Positions 47,001 to 60,556 of a stretch of DNA of 64,000 bases are shown piece after piece. The stretch lies in the NCBI GenBank assembly GCA_037903355.1, contig JBAJFE010000042.1:942001-1006000 (forward strand), read 5' to 3'. The position numbers and the translations under genes are program-made. Under the pieces are notes generated by a model, which was not told where the DNA came from, searched no databases, and saw only the letters and a program-made list of their open reading frames with translations. How positions within the stretch are numbered: position 1 is the stretch's first letter; each line of letters starts with the position of its first letter. The DNA comes from Trichuris trichiura. Taxonomy: Eukaryota; Nematoda; Enoplea; Trichinellida; Trichuridae.

Positions 47001-50000
47001 TCAGGCCTAAAAACGCAATGTTTAAACATGATTGATGAAACAGCGGCGACTTACACAAAAACCATAAATTTAAAAAAATCAATCTACCTGAAACTAAAAA
47101 TGCAAATTTTAACAAGATAGATATTTTCGATAAGGGCTCTGCGTTGCGTTCTCTCTGACATCGTTGACAGAGCAAAGTTTTGTTTAATTTGTTTTTACTA
47201 TACGGATAGCTATATTCCAAATAGATTAAAATTTCTTTAAGCTAAAAGTTTATCAGATTTTGAAACTAGGTTGAAAAAAAAGTAAGAGCCAGTCGGCAGG
47301 AAAAATACCAACCTTGTACCATGGACATGAGAGGCGCAAAAGGCAAAACTATAGTGGAGCAACGTCGGGTCGATCATGTAGTCGCTTTCCGCTTTGTCCA
47401 AAAGATCGTTCAGGAGACTGACGTTTCGGTGACACCCGCGCACCATATACCGAGCACAAAACTCGTCCAGCACGAACATCTGCGCCGGAGAGAACCAACC
47501 CTAAAGAGGCTACAATCAATCTTTTACCGTAAGCAAAGTAAAACTTACCAAAGAACATATAGACTCGTTAAGTCTGTAGTCCAGCGTTAACACCTGAAGA
47601 GTAGTCAGGTATTGATCATGCGGGCTTTTCACCGGGTCCGCCTGTATGAACTCGTCTATTCCAAGTTTCTTTGCCTGATCGTCTACGTAAAACATTTTTC
47701 CGTCAAGTATTCATAGCCGCAAAAAGACCGACAGACCTCCCGGATGTTTTCTGGTCAAAGTGCTGTCAACTTTTGGCGGAATCGGCTTGTGCGCCTGTCC
47801 CGTTGCACGATAGAGGGCTTGAACCCACATGTGACGTTCACTATCATCATTTGTGGCGAATTTGATTTCTTCGCCCTCTCTCAAAGCACTGAAGAAATAT
47901 TGACCACCACCGGAAAGTAGTTCTACAACACTTCATTATTAGTCAAGTTTGCCTCCATGTAGACAGTGAACCTGGATCAGGCTCAGCGTAGTCGACCGTA
48001 AATCCATCAACTTGCATGAACTCGGTAGGCTCCGAATGCCGCTCCTTGTAGCTACACATGGCAAATGTGTATTGGGATACCTAAAATGGGCAAAGCTATA
48101 CGTCAGTATTGAAACATCTCAGCCCTCAGCCGCTTCACACCTGAATCAAGCAGAAGAAACGCTTTTTCCAGTGCTTCCAAACAACTTTTCCCAAAGCGTA
48201 GCAATAGCTGAAAGGGAAAAAAACAGAATTAATAAAAAAAAATAAAGTCAAGTATGCGCTGCGTATACCCGCAATATTTTAAATTTTGCGGTTTCTCCGT
48301 CCGGATTGCCATGCGTATACGCAAGTTCTGGTCGGCAAGCCCCTTTGGGACGGTCATTTTGTACCACTCCGGCGACCTCGAACTATTGGGCGTTGGTCTG
48401 ACCACTACCTGGAACAAAAAAGTTTAGACTTTAAGTTCAAACGAAGGTATTCGAAAACCAGCCTTTCCCAATTCTTTGTCTTCAAAAGCTAAAACGCCTG
48501 AATTTTCCGCGAACAGCTTCACTTTGATCATAGGCAGAGGATGCTGTGTGGTAAAGTCACCCTGAGTATCCCACCTGCAAGAAAACAACTTCCTGACTAG
48601 TCAGATTCACTTTTAAGCTTACGTTGGGTTGGATGCTTCCGAACTGCCAGTTTGCAGCTTGCCGCTTCCTTCCACTTCCATTGTACAGTAAAGCACTTTG
48701 TTCGGAGGAACAGACTTTAGATTTTGAGCTTCCAGGACGACCACCTAGCCAGCAAAGAACATCAATTATTGAACGGTGAAGCTGCACGAATCAACTACTT
48801 CAAGGTTGAAGTGCAATACAACGTCACTCTTTGTCAGCACTACTTCATTCTCATCGCCATCCGTTCTAATTGAATGCGTCGAAGTACGGCGCTTCAGACT
48901 AAACAAAAGAACATATTAAACATTTAACAACCAACAGCCTTTCAAAACAGGACGACAAGGCGAACAAACAAGCAAGATAACTGGTCAAGATAATGGATCA
49001 GCATGCCTACCTTGCGATTGCTTTACGAGGCAAAGAATCAGAACAACAAGCACTGAGACGCCACAAAACGGGAAACATATCTATGCATAGCAATACCGCA
49101 CTACACAACACGTAGGCCAACCTGTTGAACAGAAATGTATCTTGGGTTCCTTGAGTTCGATGCCTAAATGGGTTAACTTATTAAACAATAAATAGTGCAC
49201 CGCATGCGGTTAGAAAGTACCTTGACCTGGATCTACGCTTAAAGGTATGCTTTGTGGACGACTGCTTTGGATTGACAGGCACGGATTCCAAGTTTGAAAT
49301 TAAAGAATTGATCGATATCCGCACCTCGTCCAGATAAAGCGTCTCCATATCCTTGACGACAAATTTTGGCATCAGCTTACGATCCTGCAGAACATAAACA
49401 CGATATGACGTAAAAAAATAAACAAACAAATATCAAGCGAAAAACAGATGAACATTGCTTTCCCTTGTAGGCTTGAATGTTGCCTCGCTATAAAGACTTT
49501 CTTTTTCTCTTTTAGAAAATCTATTCGATCGTGACTTGGTAAAAGTGCGAAAAAACTTACCTTTGCCATTTCTTGTATCATTTGCATGCGACTATCCAAT
49601 TCCCGCCTAATAGCAGCAGCCTGCTCGTCTGGATTGTCCAGCTGAATAAAAGAAAAGAGCAAAATAATGAACATCTTTGTTGCCCGCGTAACTTCTAAGC
49701 AACAAAAAGAACACAGACTTAGCTGGGAAGATAGAATGAACCGAAGCTAAGTTTGTCGAAAATCTGACGTGTGATCTTAAATACTTGCGCGCGGTTCGGC
49801 GATTGGATATATTATTACCTGAAGGGCATTGTATATTAGCTGGTGCTCGAATTTCTTGACGCCCAAAATGAGTTGGAACATGTCGTACAGTTGTTCATTT
49901 GTCATAATTTGATCCGTATTACCCGCTTGGATTCCTCTGGCTTTCGGCCCTTTGCAAATGGTCAACTCGTCTTCGGCTCGATAGATGAAGTCAAACTTGG

Positions 50001-53000
50001 CCATCCATGAATTGAGCACCGTTTCCTTGCTGAGACCGTTAATTTCGGGAAGACTGCGCAGCCGGCGATCGATCATACAGCGAAAAACGTCCCTGAAGTC
50101 CACGGAGGAAAAGCCGCCGGCAGCTACAGCCGTGGCCACTCGATCTGAGCACAGGAACACCTCGTAGTAGGATTTTATAGCGTTGGTGAACGCCTCGTCG
50201 ACCACTATCTGAATGTCGCCTCGTAGAAAGGAGGTGAACCGTTCGCGTATACGGTTCAATTCCTGTTTGACCACTTTCCCTCGGCGGCGAACCATCTCCG
50301 TTGGCTGCTTGGCGTTAAAATGATAAGCTATGCAACGAGCTACAAACACGTAAATTTGCAAGCGTGTTTTGCGCTCGTTCTCTTCGTCCTCTTCCGTTTT
50401 GGTCGCCCTAAAGAGCAAGCATCACTTAGATTAAAGAGCTCTAAGGAAATGGCGCTAAAAAATGCTCATCACGAAATTTCACTATTTTTCTACGAAAACA
50501 AGCCATTCCGCTACGATGAAGCTTGACAGGCGAGCGCAAGCCTCGTAGAAAAAGTCTTTTTCATAGGGGTAATAACTACGTTTCGTCAAACCGTTACAAA
50601 AAGCTACACTGCCGACACGTCAAAGTGGGTAATAAAAATTAGCCACTACTATTGCTATAGTGGGACAGCATTAACTGCGATTAATTAAGAAAATATGGCT
50701 GTATTCCAATAAAACAATGGTCGACAACAAGATTGAACAATGTCGTATTGGCGTTCACTAAAAAAATATTTAACTAAAGCGGATCGAGCGTAAAAGCTGC
50801 TGTGAAGACGTACCGCATGATAAATTTCATAATTCTTTCGAACGCGCGCATTTTTGAGATGTTAAAGCGTTCGGAAAATAATGGATGTTTTCTGGGCAGA
50901 CGCAGCTCCCTATATTTATTTTTTCATCGGTATTTCAGTAAATTTCATTTTAAAATGAGCAGAATCAACAACACGAGGAATTCAGATCAGCGCAAATTTG
51001 TTCGGGCAGCCAACTCATATCATACGGTAACCTCTAAGCGTCTACATTTACTCATCGAACTGGTTTGCGTTACTAAAGAAAATAACACGGTGCGCTTCGC
51101 CGATTAAGCTAAACTTCCACTTTTTTTGCTTAGCTTTTTCGGGCGACTCCATTGGTTACCGTCTTACGAGCGCGACCTAAGCGATGCTCAGGTTCTAAGC
51201 TGCGAACTACAAAAGGATGCCTCTTAAAAAATTAAATGTACATGGGTAGTAGGCGAAACAAAGTTGGCCAATCCGCTAAAGTGTTCGAAAAAGTATGGAG
51301 ATCAACAAAATAAGCTCTTTTAATACACGTAGTCTGAGGTCATTTTGCTGTCGTCATGTATTGATTTTATCGAGCAAGTACAATTTCGTGAAAACACCCG
51401 GCCTACACCGAACGGAATGATGAAGATAGATTAAACGAAGCTAAAAAAATTTTCTTCACGCCTCCATCTATCATCGAAGGCACCCTACGAATGGGTGTGC
51501 AATTTAAATGCTTACAGAATATACATCGTACGAAATTTTTGCAAGCACTAAGACTGCACTAAGTACCCAATCGATGGAACAATCGAGAAACCAATTTTAA
51601 CATTTTAGCATATCCACCTTTTTCAAGGTACGTTAGTTTCGTTCTTTCTGCCCTGACATTGAGTCATTATTGGGCCCATCTGTTCTGACAGTCCGTGGTC
51701 AGCTGGTTAACATGCCATAAGCGTCAAATTGCGGAATTGTGGAAAAAACTTCTCTAACCATTGATCAGTCCGATATTGAAACCAAAGTTCGCCGTTACGC
51801 TTCGCATCCAAGAAATGGGCTGTCACGCAATAACTGGTCGTCAAAAGGACGGTAGGCAGCAATGATGCCATCTCTCAGGCAGAGCAAAGGGAAAATTGCG
51901 CCCAGAGGGAGTGCAACGGGTCTGACAGACGATTAATAATAACCGAAGCTATATTGATTGGTATATTAAAACGGATTTCCCCAGTTCGTATTGCCGCAAA
52001 AGCGTAAGCAGCAAAATATACTTGCTAACGAAACCATCACCGAAAAAGGATTCTTTTCAACGGGTCAATATGCCTCTTTATTCTTCCGGAATGGCTTCTT
52101 TCTTTTTCAAGCGCCAATTACGTTTCGACGATGAAACATGCTCATTACTGAGCATTGGTACCATATATATATATATGTATACAAGCGCAATCTTATTAGC
52201 GCTGTTTGTTTGAACAAGAATAATAATAATAATAGTCCCTTCATCACTCCTAACCACGGCCCTCTTCCTTTCTCAATTACAGAAATTGACAACTACTGAA
52301 AAGAGTCTCCATTAGAGACTGACAAGACGACAGATTGTCTCTCCGAGTTGATGATATGGAGTCGCATAGAAAGTTAAAAGGGACTTAAGGCTGCCTGTTT
52401 GAAATTCGCTCATTAAACGAACAAAATAAGGGAACTTTAACTTTCAAAGATAACGTTGCCTGCTGTGTGAAAATTTGAAAAGCATTTCACGATCTCTATG
52501 ACGCAAAGGCGTGGAAAAACGTTGGTCAGCCTTACTCTAGTTTAGGGCCTGGTGAACTTTGACGGATCGAAAAGAAAAGAGCTGATCAACTGGAACTGGC
52601 CCGCAGCAGTCAATTAGCCAATTGGGCCCACGCATGGCGCTTACAATGGGCAAACAAAATTACAGGTTTTGGATCTTTGCCAAACTACTGCGCATCCTTA
52701 AGGATAATGCCTGCGACTCTTCAGCTTACAACTTTTACGACCAATTTTGAAGCGTAAGGCTGGCCTAGTTAAAGTGATCGATGCGTTGAGGGAAAATGCG
52801 AATCAAAAGGGAATGAAAATATTTGCGGCAAAAGCGACCTTACGTCAATAGAATATCACCTTCTTGAAGCTAGATGGCGTCAGTGATTACGCAGCCCAAA
52901 TAAAGACAACAAGACAATAGGAGCCGGCGGTCGAAGCAGTAAGACGCGAATGAACATTTGAATTCACAAGAACAAAAGATACTTACTGTTCAGCTTCATC

Positions 53001-53297
53001 CGGTATATCACTTGGAGCTTTCTCAACCACAGACAAGGAATGTACGGAGGAAGATCGTGATTCCGAGAGACCGGTAGGTTGGGCCAGGAAGACGCTGCTA
53101 TTAGTACTTTTGGTTGGTTCACCCACGCTCGCACGATCAGATTCGGCAATGCTGGGTGACCGAATGGATAACATACTTCCGGCGGCGACCCTGCTCCATG
53201 GACTCGGCGCAAGGATACCCTCGTCGCGTCCCTGAGCTGACCCACCGCCCCCATCGGTCGGCTCCTCTTCGCTGCTACTGCTACTGGCTCCGAGCAT
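44039..53297 (-). CDS. CADPS: Calcium-dependent secretion activator (CAPS / UNC-31)
   Basis: Twenty-eight exons, about 1303 residues (human CADPS 1353): 53297-52987, 50407-49819, 49641-49561, 49384-49221, 48898-48799, 48744-48623, 48574-48463, 48408-48269, 48207-48141, 48080-47972, 47922-47737, 47682-47549, 47500-47313, 47006-46905, 46850-46787, 46724-46601, 46549-46443, 46385-46229, 46173-46032, 45980-45825, 45770-45659, 45599-45564, 45305-45231, 45177-45094, 44652-44593, 44537-44412, 44360-44252, 44193-44039. A Ser/Glu-rich N-terminus ([13 protein letters not shown]) precedes [20 protein letters not shown], a C2-like region (380-515), a PH domain (about 520-650; [13 protein letters not shown]) and the MUN/DUF1041 region ([49 protein letters not shown]). 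The C-terminus is Ser-rich. CAPS primes dense-core vesicles by binding PIP2 and SNAREs. The exon 4 end and exon 20/21 boundary have alternatives. Confidence 0.95.
48409..48462 (-). other. Apparent GC-AG intron in CAPS/UNC-31
   Basis: The frame [19 protein letters not shown] needs a donor at AAAG|GCTGGT. The nearest GT (four bases on) would be out of phase. The acceptor is TTGTTCCAG. Confidence 0.65.
50408..52986 (-). other. Long first intron of CAPS/UNC-31
   Basis: At 2.58 kb this is by far the longest intron in the gene. It holds no recognisable exon or transposon. There is a short TA run at 52165-52175 and an AAT run at 52219-52234. First-intron position makes it a candidate site for regulatory elements. 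Confidence 0.6.
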
Positions 53298-55603
53298 TTG
53301 GTCGAACGATGGCGACCAGCCGGCTGCCAATAGGGAGCATTAGCTGCCACTTTGATTTTGACAACACCAAAGTGACGCTGTTGACTGAGCGTTGGCCGCC
53401 GACTTTTTCAGCGGCCACGTAGGCATGCGGAATCAGCTTTCTTTTTTTAGAAGACGCTTGAAATGTTCGCAGCCAAACAGGTAGCATCCATTGGGAAAAG
53501 CTACAATTTGCGATTCATCAGAAAGACGGGTAAGGAAAATCGCGCTGCAAGGCGACAAGCTTAGCTGGCAGAAATGCTTAATATATTACTATTGATTGCG
53601 CAAAGGAATAAACTGCCAGTTCGCGACAACAATACTCCAAAAAACTCGACGCTTCTTCAGATCACCTTAATTTGAATACCGGAAAATTGAAACGCTAGCA
53701 AGGTCGAACAAGCAAGAGCGCGATTAGTGGTTTATACAACCAAAAGAAAACTCAATCAAAGGAAGACCAATGGCTGCCGATCGACTGACAAACAGCAAGC
53801 TTAGGCTAGTTAAGGTTTAGCTGGCATGCAAGTCCAATCAAGCAAAAGAAAAAGGCCCATATAAGGATCTCTCTTTCGGATGACGACACGACGAACGTTT
53901 CGGTATTCAATCGCTTCAACGAGCTCCCCTTGCAGCCACCGCGCTTAGGTGCTTACGAGAACTAAGTCGCAATAATGAGCTTTCCAACATTTCGCAAGTA
54001 GACAAATAACTAAGCCATTGCACTTGCTTAACTTTCTTTTCAAAAAATAAAACATAAAAGATAAACAAGACAATAAAGCTGCCTGCTTGAGGACGAAGAG
54101 GCTTAAAATAAAAGGACGTCAAGCTAACCAAATACGCTCAGCTGCATACGCAAGATACGAATCATCCGAACTCTTTTTTTACACACAATTAATGACTGCC
54201 CATTTATGGCTCCGTCCGGAGAGACGTTATGAGAGTTGAAGACATTTGCAATGATTACAGCGAGCATCTTCTTAAAAGAGAAAATTGATACGCATGCATC
54301 ACATGTCCAATCTAATGAACTATTGAAGTGATTTCTAATTTTTCCGAAAAACACCTTCTCGACAGTGCATTAGCATTTAAATTACAGAAAATGCTACTTC
54401 TCCGAGCAGATGGACGACAACAGGAATGACAGCTAACAAAGTGAGAAATTGCAAGGCAAATCAACCAGCTTACCTAAACAAGAAATTCTATGACAAAGGA
54501 TTGAAAACGTGTCATTCAATCGATAGGAATAAATTCTCTCTTAACGCGTCGCGGAACAAACTTGGCAGTAGCATTGCACAAAATTTGCAACGTCAAATCA
54601 ACCAGCTTACCTAAACAAGCAAATTCTATGAGATGAAACAAAGGATTGAAAACGTGTCATTCAATCGATAGGAATAAATTCTCTCTTAACGCGTCGCGGA
54701 ACAAACTTGGCAGTAGCATCTCTAAGAGGTGGCACAAAATTTGCAACGTCCCAACTTTCAGCGCATGCCGCTATGACGCCAGGACTTATTAGGAAAGTAA
54801 GCAAAAATAACTGCCTCCTCAATTTGAAAAACTTGTGAAATCGATTCAATGTAAAAGCTTGGCATCGGGCAGCTTTACTTTGAAAAATCCTTGGCCGAAA
54901 CCGCTTCCGCCGACTGCTTACCTCATAACGGATTACACTGACAGCAAACGCCCACGTTTTGACAAATTTCGTTTGGAAACAGCTTTCAACCAAAACAAGG
55001 AAAAAACAGCCTATAGTCGCGACATAAAAGCACAGCCACTATCGACGCAGTTTCTTGCCGCAAGGCGGGAAATAGCTATAATGTTTATAGCTTTATGGCA
55101 ATTGGACAATGGCGCTGTCTCCAGCCAAGTCTAGCTTTTTGTCTACTTGCATGGGCTCAAACTTTTGTACCTGCAGCTAATACAGTACGGTAACGCCAAG
55201 CACAGCCATCCGTAAGCATTCGCCGCACTCAATCATAACCTCATTGACAAAAAGATTGTTGTCATAGTACTATGTTAACTAATAGACGTGCCACAACGTA
55301 GTGTCATTCAGGCACTGTGGCCTGAATGAAAAAGCACAAAGGTCATTGTTGGCATCACCGACCATACTTATGATTAGATTTTTAACAAAAAAGGCAAAAC
55401 GCGATTAAGAAGCATGCTCATACGGAACCTTTTGTAGGATGATAAGAAACTTGAATTAGCAGACTACGTACGCCCATGGAGAGCTTATAAAGTACAACTG
55501 GCGATTGTAGGTTATAAGAAGCGATTTTCCCGGCGGATGTAAAAACATGAAACAATCTAACGAGCACGTCTCTTTAAATTATGGCATATCTTGATTAAAC
55601 GGG
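53298..55603. other. Region upstream of CAPS/UNC-31
   Basis: Contains the tandem duplication at 54457-54749 and overlapping ORFs of about 100 codons on both strands near 54661-55137, neither with a motif. The CAPS promoter must lie in the proximal part. Confidence 0.45.
54457..54749 (+). repeat. Tandem duplication, 137 and 156 bp units
   Basis: 54457-54593 is repeated at 54594-54749. The second copy carries two short insertions, one after ...CTATGA and a second CTCTAAGAGGTGG-type insert; the rest is nearly identical. High identity points to recent origin. Confidence 0.9.
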
Positions 55604-56288
55604 ATGGGTCGACCATCTCCTGATACATTTTATCTTCTTCGACGCCGTATAGATGAGCCTCCTAAATCTTCTCTCAAAAGCAAAGGAATAAAAAACAACG
55701 ATTTATCAGTATTTTTAAAAAGTGGATCACGCAAACGGGGTAAAGCTACTAATATTATTGATATGAGCTACACATGGCTTTATAAAGACATATATAAAAT
55801 AAAATAAAGGAATTTTTAACGCACAAAATTCCTGCGCATTGCTGGGACGAATTGAGAGACAAGAAGTCAAAGGCTTCGCTCCGGGTTTGAGGCCAACTTT
55901 CATGAAGACAAATTTCGCCAAAGTCCCAAAACCAATTAATCTATCACACTTGGCTGCCAATCAATACCCAATGCAACAAGCCGCAAGTACTATACAAGCA
56001 AAATCGAAGCTGCCAAAATTGGAAACGTACCAAAAGCAGGCTGAACATTCTTGTTCGTCCTTTTTGACGCAGCCGTCGGAGGAAAACTCAATCAATTTTG
56101 CCGGCATGCTGAAGCCCGCCCCCTCCTTTCTTGGCGAAGAGACAACATTTCAAAACGCCTTAATTGATGGTTATTTTTTTAAAAATGAAAACAAGAGAAG
56201 AAAAGCGATGCTCCTAGCGGAATATCCCAACTTAACAAACTTGCTTCCAAGCGTAGGAAGAGTTTGCCCAAAAATGGCAGTTCAATAA
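55604..56288 (+). CDS. Candidate two-exon gene, unknown product
   Basis: ATG at 55604, exon to 55739 (GGG|GTAAAG donor, phase 1), then 55810-56288 ending in TAA, giving about 204 residues. The second exon alone is open for over 150 codons, which is unlikely by chance at this base composition. Segments include MGRPSPDTFYLLRRRIDEPP, GFAPGLRPTFMKTNFAKVP and KRRKAMLLAEYPNLTNLLP: basic, Pro/Ser-rich, no transmembrane or known domain. The acceptor (AATAAAG) lacks a pyrimidine tract, so the first junction is weak. It could be a fast-evolving nuclear protein. Confidence 0.4.
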
Positions 56289-58547
56289 AACTTGACAATC
56301 CAGTATAACTGGATGAAAGAATAAAGTGCCCCATCGGAGGGCCCAAAAATTTCAAACGCCTAATAATCTTCGATTGAATTTAAAATAACGTGAGGAGAGT
56401 TATGCTCACTTATTCGAATACCGAAAATCGGTTGATGGGAGCAACCGGGAAACACAAACGAGAGGCAAAGCTAAACGCCAAAAAAAGCTGAATTCCAATA
56501 GGTCAATGACGCAATGAGAATAGCACCGTCAGCCGGCAAGAAATCATTAAGCTAATCATAAATTCTGCGGCTGACTCGTCGCGGCCAACGGAGGCGCTTT
56601 CTACATACGCATGGGATGACCAGCTAAGACAGCGGATGTTTCGCGGAGCGAATAAACACTGGAAAAAAAGTACCGCCGACTGGTAAAGCAGCTGAATTGA
56701 AAACAAAAAAAAGTAAAGCCGATAGACCGTACCGAACAAGTCAACTCGTCAATAACGGATAAGTGACTCAACTGTGACTTTCAAACTGGGAATGTCGCAA
56801 CGTTTGAAACAAAACGCTCAGCCGAATGATAAGACTTCATTCGCTCCTCTGCTGATGCTTCTAAATAGAGAAACGAAAAGACCTGCCAGTGAATAAACAT
56901 GTTTGGATATCCGTACATGCGCATCAATAAGGAGATCTCACCGTAGATTTGGACTTAAAACGGTAGATGCTCAAATATGGACAAATAAAGGCTATCGAGA
57001 GAACGCCACGCCAGAATTGTAATCACTTACAGATTAATGCCCCTATAAAGGGTCAATGTAAGGACAAGTAAGCGCGCAACCAACGGACGTTTGTTGGTTT
57101 ACGCAAAAGGAGCGTCCAAAGGCTGATTGGCCTACACTGCCTGTTGGAGTAAATCAATATAAGCGCATTCGACGGAAATTGACATTAATGTCTCGCAGCT
57201 GCGGACTGCCCATCTTATCGTGACGAGCTCTCTTCGAGCGTCGAAAAAGAATTATGTCAACTGGCACGTTACTAAAGTGAAAAAAGCTGGTCGAAGTGTG
57301 GTCAAAAAATGGTCCACTTCCGTAGTTTATTCTTTGGCGGATAAATGTTTGGCCAATCAACTGCTAATGATCGAACTGCCGCTGCTTGGAGCAATCGATG
57401 GGCTCTCCTCGACGACCACCCACGATGCAGGCGATAGTTTGCATAAGATGCGTCTGGGTTGTCCCGCCAATTAGCCGCCATTATTTGCATGATTAAGAAC
57501 CATTACTGATCAAAGCAAAACAAGCGACTGGCGCAAAACAAAGTTCGGCGTTCCCAAAAAAGCCACCAGTAAAATTGATACTTGTTATGCAAAAACAAAA
57601 TAGCGAATATAACGTAGCTTTCAGTGGGTCAATTCGAGCTTTGGAGCAGTAACTGAGTTGAAGGAAGGCAACGATTCCCAATAGGCTTTTGGCAGTTGTT
57701 CTTTTAGCCAAGTAACAAATCGCCTTTTGCAGCCAATGGCCACTTGGCGCCGGAGAATCCGAGCGAATTGTTAGAAGCCTTTTGGAGAAGCTGCCAAAAC
57801 CTAATAAGGATTTATTAAATGCAACTGTCAAAGAAGCTCCAACTAATTCGATTACACTTGCGTTGTTTGGTCGGCTATTCTGGCGAAATAAGAAAAAGTA
57901 CAAAAAACAAAGTCATCAAAGGAAAGGCGTCAAGGCAACAGTAAGGTGAAGGATGGGCAAAAAAAGGGAACGACGAAGTTGAAGTCTACAACCAAATGGC
58001 AACGCGGCGAATGAAATGAAATCGATCGAAACGATCCTTTCTGCGCGAAGCCGAATTTGTACTTTCCTAACACAGAACGAACGAAAAGCGAAAGACTGCG
58101 GCAGAAGCTTATACGTAGAAACAGATGCTGGAATGTTGACAAAACAACCAAAGCGCAATGTTTACCATATCAATTCTCGGATGTAATGCAAGCAAACAAG
58201 TCCATTAGGCATGAAATTCTGCTGACCAAGCAAATGTATAAATGGACATGTTTGCTAACCACCATCGGGCCCAAAATGCGCACGCGGTATCGGAATTCTC
58301 GATTTGCGCTCGTAGTTCAATAGTCCGCGCCTCGGCTGGTGTAATTTTTTGCAGCAGAAAGCTTTTGAAAAGTATGCCAATTCATTTGAACGCTACGTCA
58401 CCACCGTTATATCGACTTCAGGAAAATTTTTAAATTATGAAAACTTGTCCCAAGCTTTACGCCCTTCCATATCGGCATGTTGATCAATAGTTGCACGAAA
58501 CAGGCGCTCGCTGATGAAGCAGCTTTAATTGGTTATGCAAAATTACT
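56289..58547. other. No supported gene; scattered plus-strand ORFs
   Basis: Frames at 57220-57474 and 58057-58323, and a stretch near 57740-57940 (LLEKLPKPNKDLLNA), look somewhat protein-like but cannot be assembled into a model. Confidence 0.35.
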
Positions 58548-59235
58548 ATGCGGCTAACGGCAACAAGCTCACATAGAATTTTTTAATGCTTAAAAGATCA
58601 AAGAAAGTTTAAAAGGTACGATTCAAAAATTGCATTTACAAAAAATACATTGAATGTTAAGCATTGAAAATTTGTTTACTCGTAATCGAAGCTGCAGGAC
58701 CGCTTCGATTCACGCAGTGAACGAATATAGTAAGGCTTTAGACTATTTTACAGGCATGAAAAGATGATGGACAAAGTAACAATAATCACTCGCGCAATTG
58801 GTCTCATTACTTTATATTCAACTTGCACTATTGCAGAATAAGACAGATAAGGACTCGATTACATTTTAACATTCATACATTTTGTTAGGAACAGCGGGGA
58901 CATCTCTGTTCGTCTAACAAAAATAAGTACTATTAAAAAATATATACATATATAGTGCAAGTTGAATCTAAAGTAGTTAGACCAATTGCGCGAGTGATTA
59001 TTGTTACTTTGCTTATAATCTTTTCATGCCTGTAAAATAGTCTAAAGCCTCACTATATTCGTTCACTGCGTGAGTCGAAGCGGCCCTGCAGCTTCGATTA
59101 CGAGTAAACAAATTTTCCATGCTTAAAATCCAATGTATTGTTTGTAAATGCAACTTTTGAATCGTACCCTTTAAACTTTCGCTGCTTTTTTAAGTATTAA
59201 GAAGTCCTATCCGAGCTTGTTGCCGTCAGCCGCAT
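58548..59235. mobile_element. 688-bp foldback / MITE-like element with 284-bp inverted arms
   Basis: 58548-58831 and 58952-59235 are near-perfect inverted copies with a 120-bp AT-rich spacer. Outer ends read ATGCGGCT(A/G)ACGGCAAC(A)AGCTC. Arms differ by scattered substitutions and small indels. There is no ORF, so it would be mobilised in trans if active. No clear target-site duplication could be defined. The long palindrome could also form by inverted duplication. Confidence 0.85.
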
Positions 59236-60376
59236 TTGTTTCGCGCGGGTTTTGTTTTGGTCCGACTCGGCAGTACATATATTTCCTACTTTTCACGTAA
59301 CGAACTTTCCTATCGTACAAATTACAACAGGCAGGTTCGCTACGCAAAAATGAAAACATGGACTTGTTATCAGCACGCCAGCCTTTACATACATGTAAGC
59401 AGTACGTTACAACGCCTCGACTAACTGCAGTGACGATGGCACAGCCATTTAAAGAATAAAGTTGTGCAACGCTCGGAGCAACGCAATTTGCATTCAGTTC
59501 GCCAAGTAGGATCAGTGTTTACCGTAAAAAGATTTTTACCTGCGTCCTTTACGGATTACTTAAGTTAGTGAGTTAAGCAAACGAACAAACCATAAATGTG
59601 CAGTTACATACCTTAGCCGAATACTAGCAGCAGTACTCGGAATATGATATGAATAATTTGCAAGAGCAAAGAAATGTGCCACTCTCTGAAGACTTGTTCC
59701 GCATTAAACTTGATTAGGCGCTTGCTATTAAGGCGGAACAATAGTTGGAAGTGCAATCAGGCCAAAAAATTGAGAAAATAAGAGCTTCAATCGATCGCGA
59801 AGGGACATCCTTCATGCCTGATGACTTGAACAGAGGAATGTGCTATAAAAAAAAGCTGAGCAATTCACTCGCCTCCGTCGGCAAACATGCGCAAGAAAAT
59901 AACAACGGCGTACGGCCGTAATTAAAAGGAGGGAAAATTTAATTTTTGCCTAATCGAACGGAAGGAAGAAAAATTGGTCGCCAACTTTTGTCACCGCTAA
60001 TTGATCGAAACAGAAAAAGAAGAAACACACTGGCGGGCGCAACCCGAAAGGCGCACTTTCGAAGAAAAAATGGTTCGCCTACGTACTGGGTGCATTTTTA
60101 AAATCAAACGACTCGCTTCTGTTCATAGCCATTTGGGACCCTAATTATGGAACGATTGCTCAACTAACGATTTAGCGGCATTTGTCAATAAGAGTGAGAA
60201 GGCCAGACAACAATCGAACCATCCGAAACGAAAACATTCCCTCCGTTACGCTCAAAGATCAGAAGATATTTGATCATGAAGTCAACCGCCTATAATCTTA
60301 CCGCTTTCTTATCTCTGCTGATAACTTCTTCACGCTGGCAATTGATTCGAATTTTTAAATACGGGTTTTTGGGAAT
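59236..60376. other. Intergenic, nothing recognised
   Basis: Short ORFs only, no repeats noted. Confidence 0.5.
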
Positions 60377-60556
60377 TCAGTTTCTATAAAAAAATGCTAA
60401 TCTGCCATTGCTCATAGCGTAAAGCCAACCGCGTTTTGTCACTTCGCGCGTAGTAGGCATTTCTGAGGGAAATAAATCTACTAAGCTTTGGGGCGGCATA
60501 ACTTCGCGTCGTTGGTAAAATTTCTTTGCTTCATCTAAAGCATTAGCGTTAAACAA
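60377..60556 (-). CDS. Candidate 3'-terminal exon, unknown product
   Basis: A TTGCTACTGCAG acceptor precedes 60 codons ending in TGA, phase 0: ALDEAKKFYQRREVMPPQSL, then FPSEMPTTREVTKRGWLYAM and a terminal FFYRN. Composition looks like a real protein. A possible upstream exon ends at the GTAAGT near 60640 (minus) but frames are ambiguous. Family not recognised. Confidence 0.4.
   Translation of the reverse strand: MFNANALDEAKKFYQRREVMPPQSLVDLFPSEMPTTREVTKRGWLYAMSNGRLAFFYRN

Noticed and set aside
57740..57945. Possible RhoGAP-like fragment (LLEKLPKPNKDLLNA).
   Set aside because: Similarity is limited to a few residues, with no arginine finger or second motif and no gene model.
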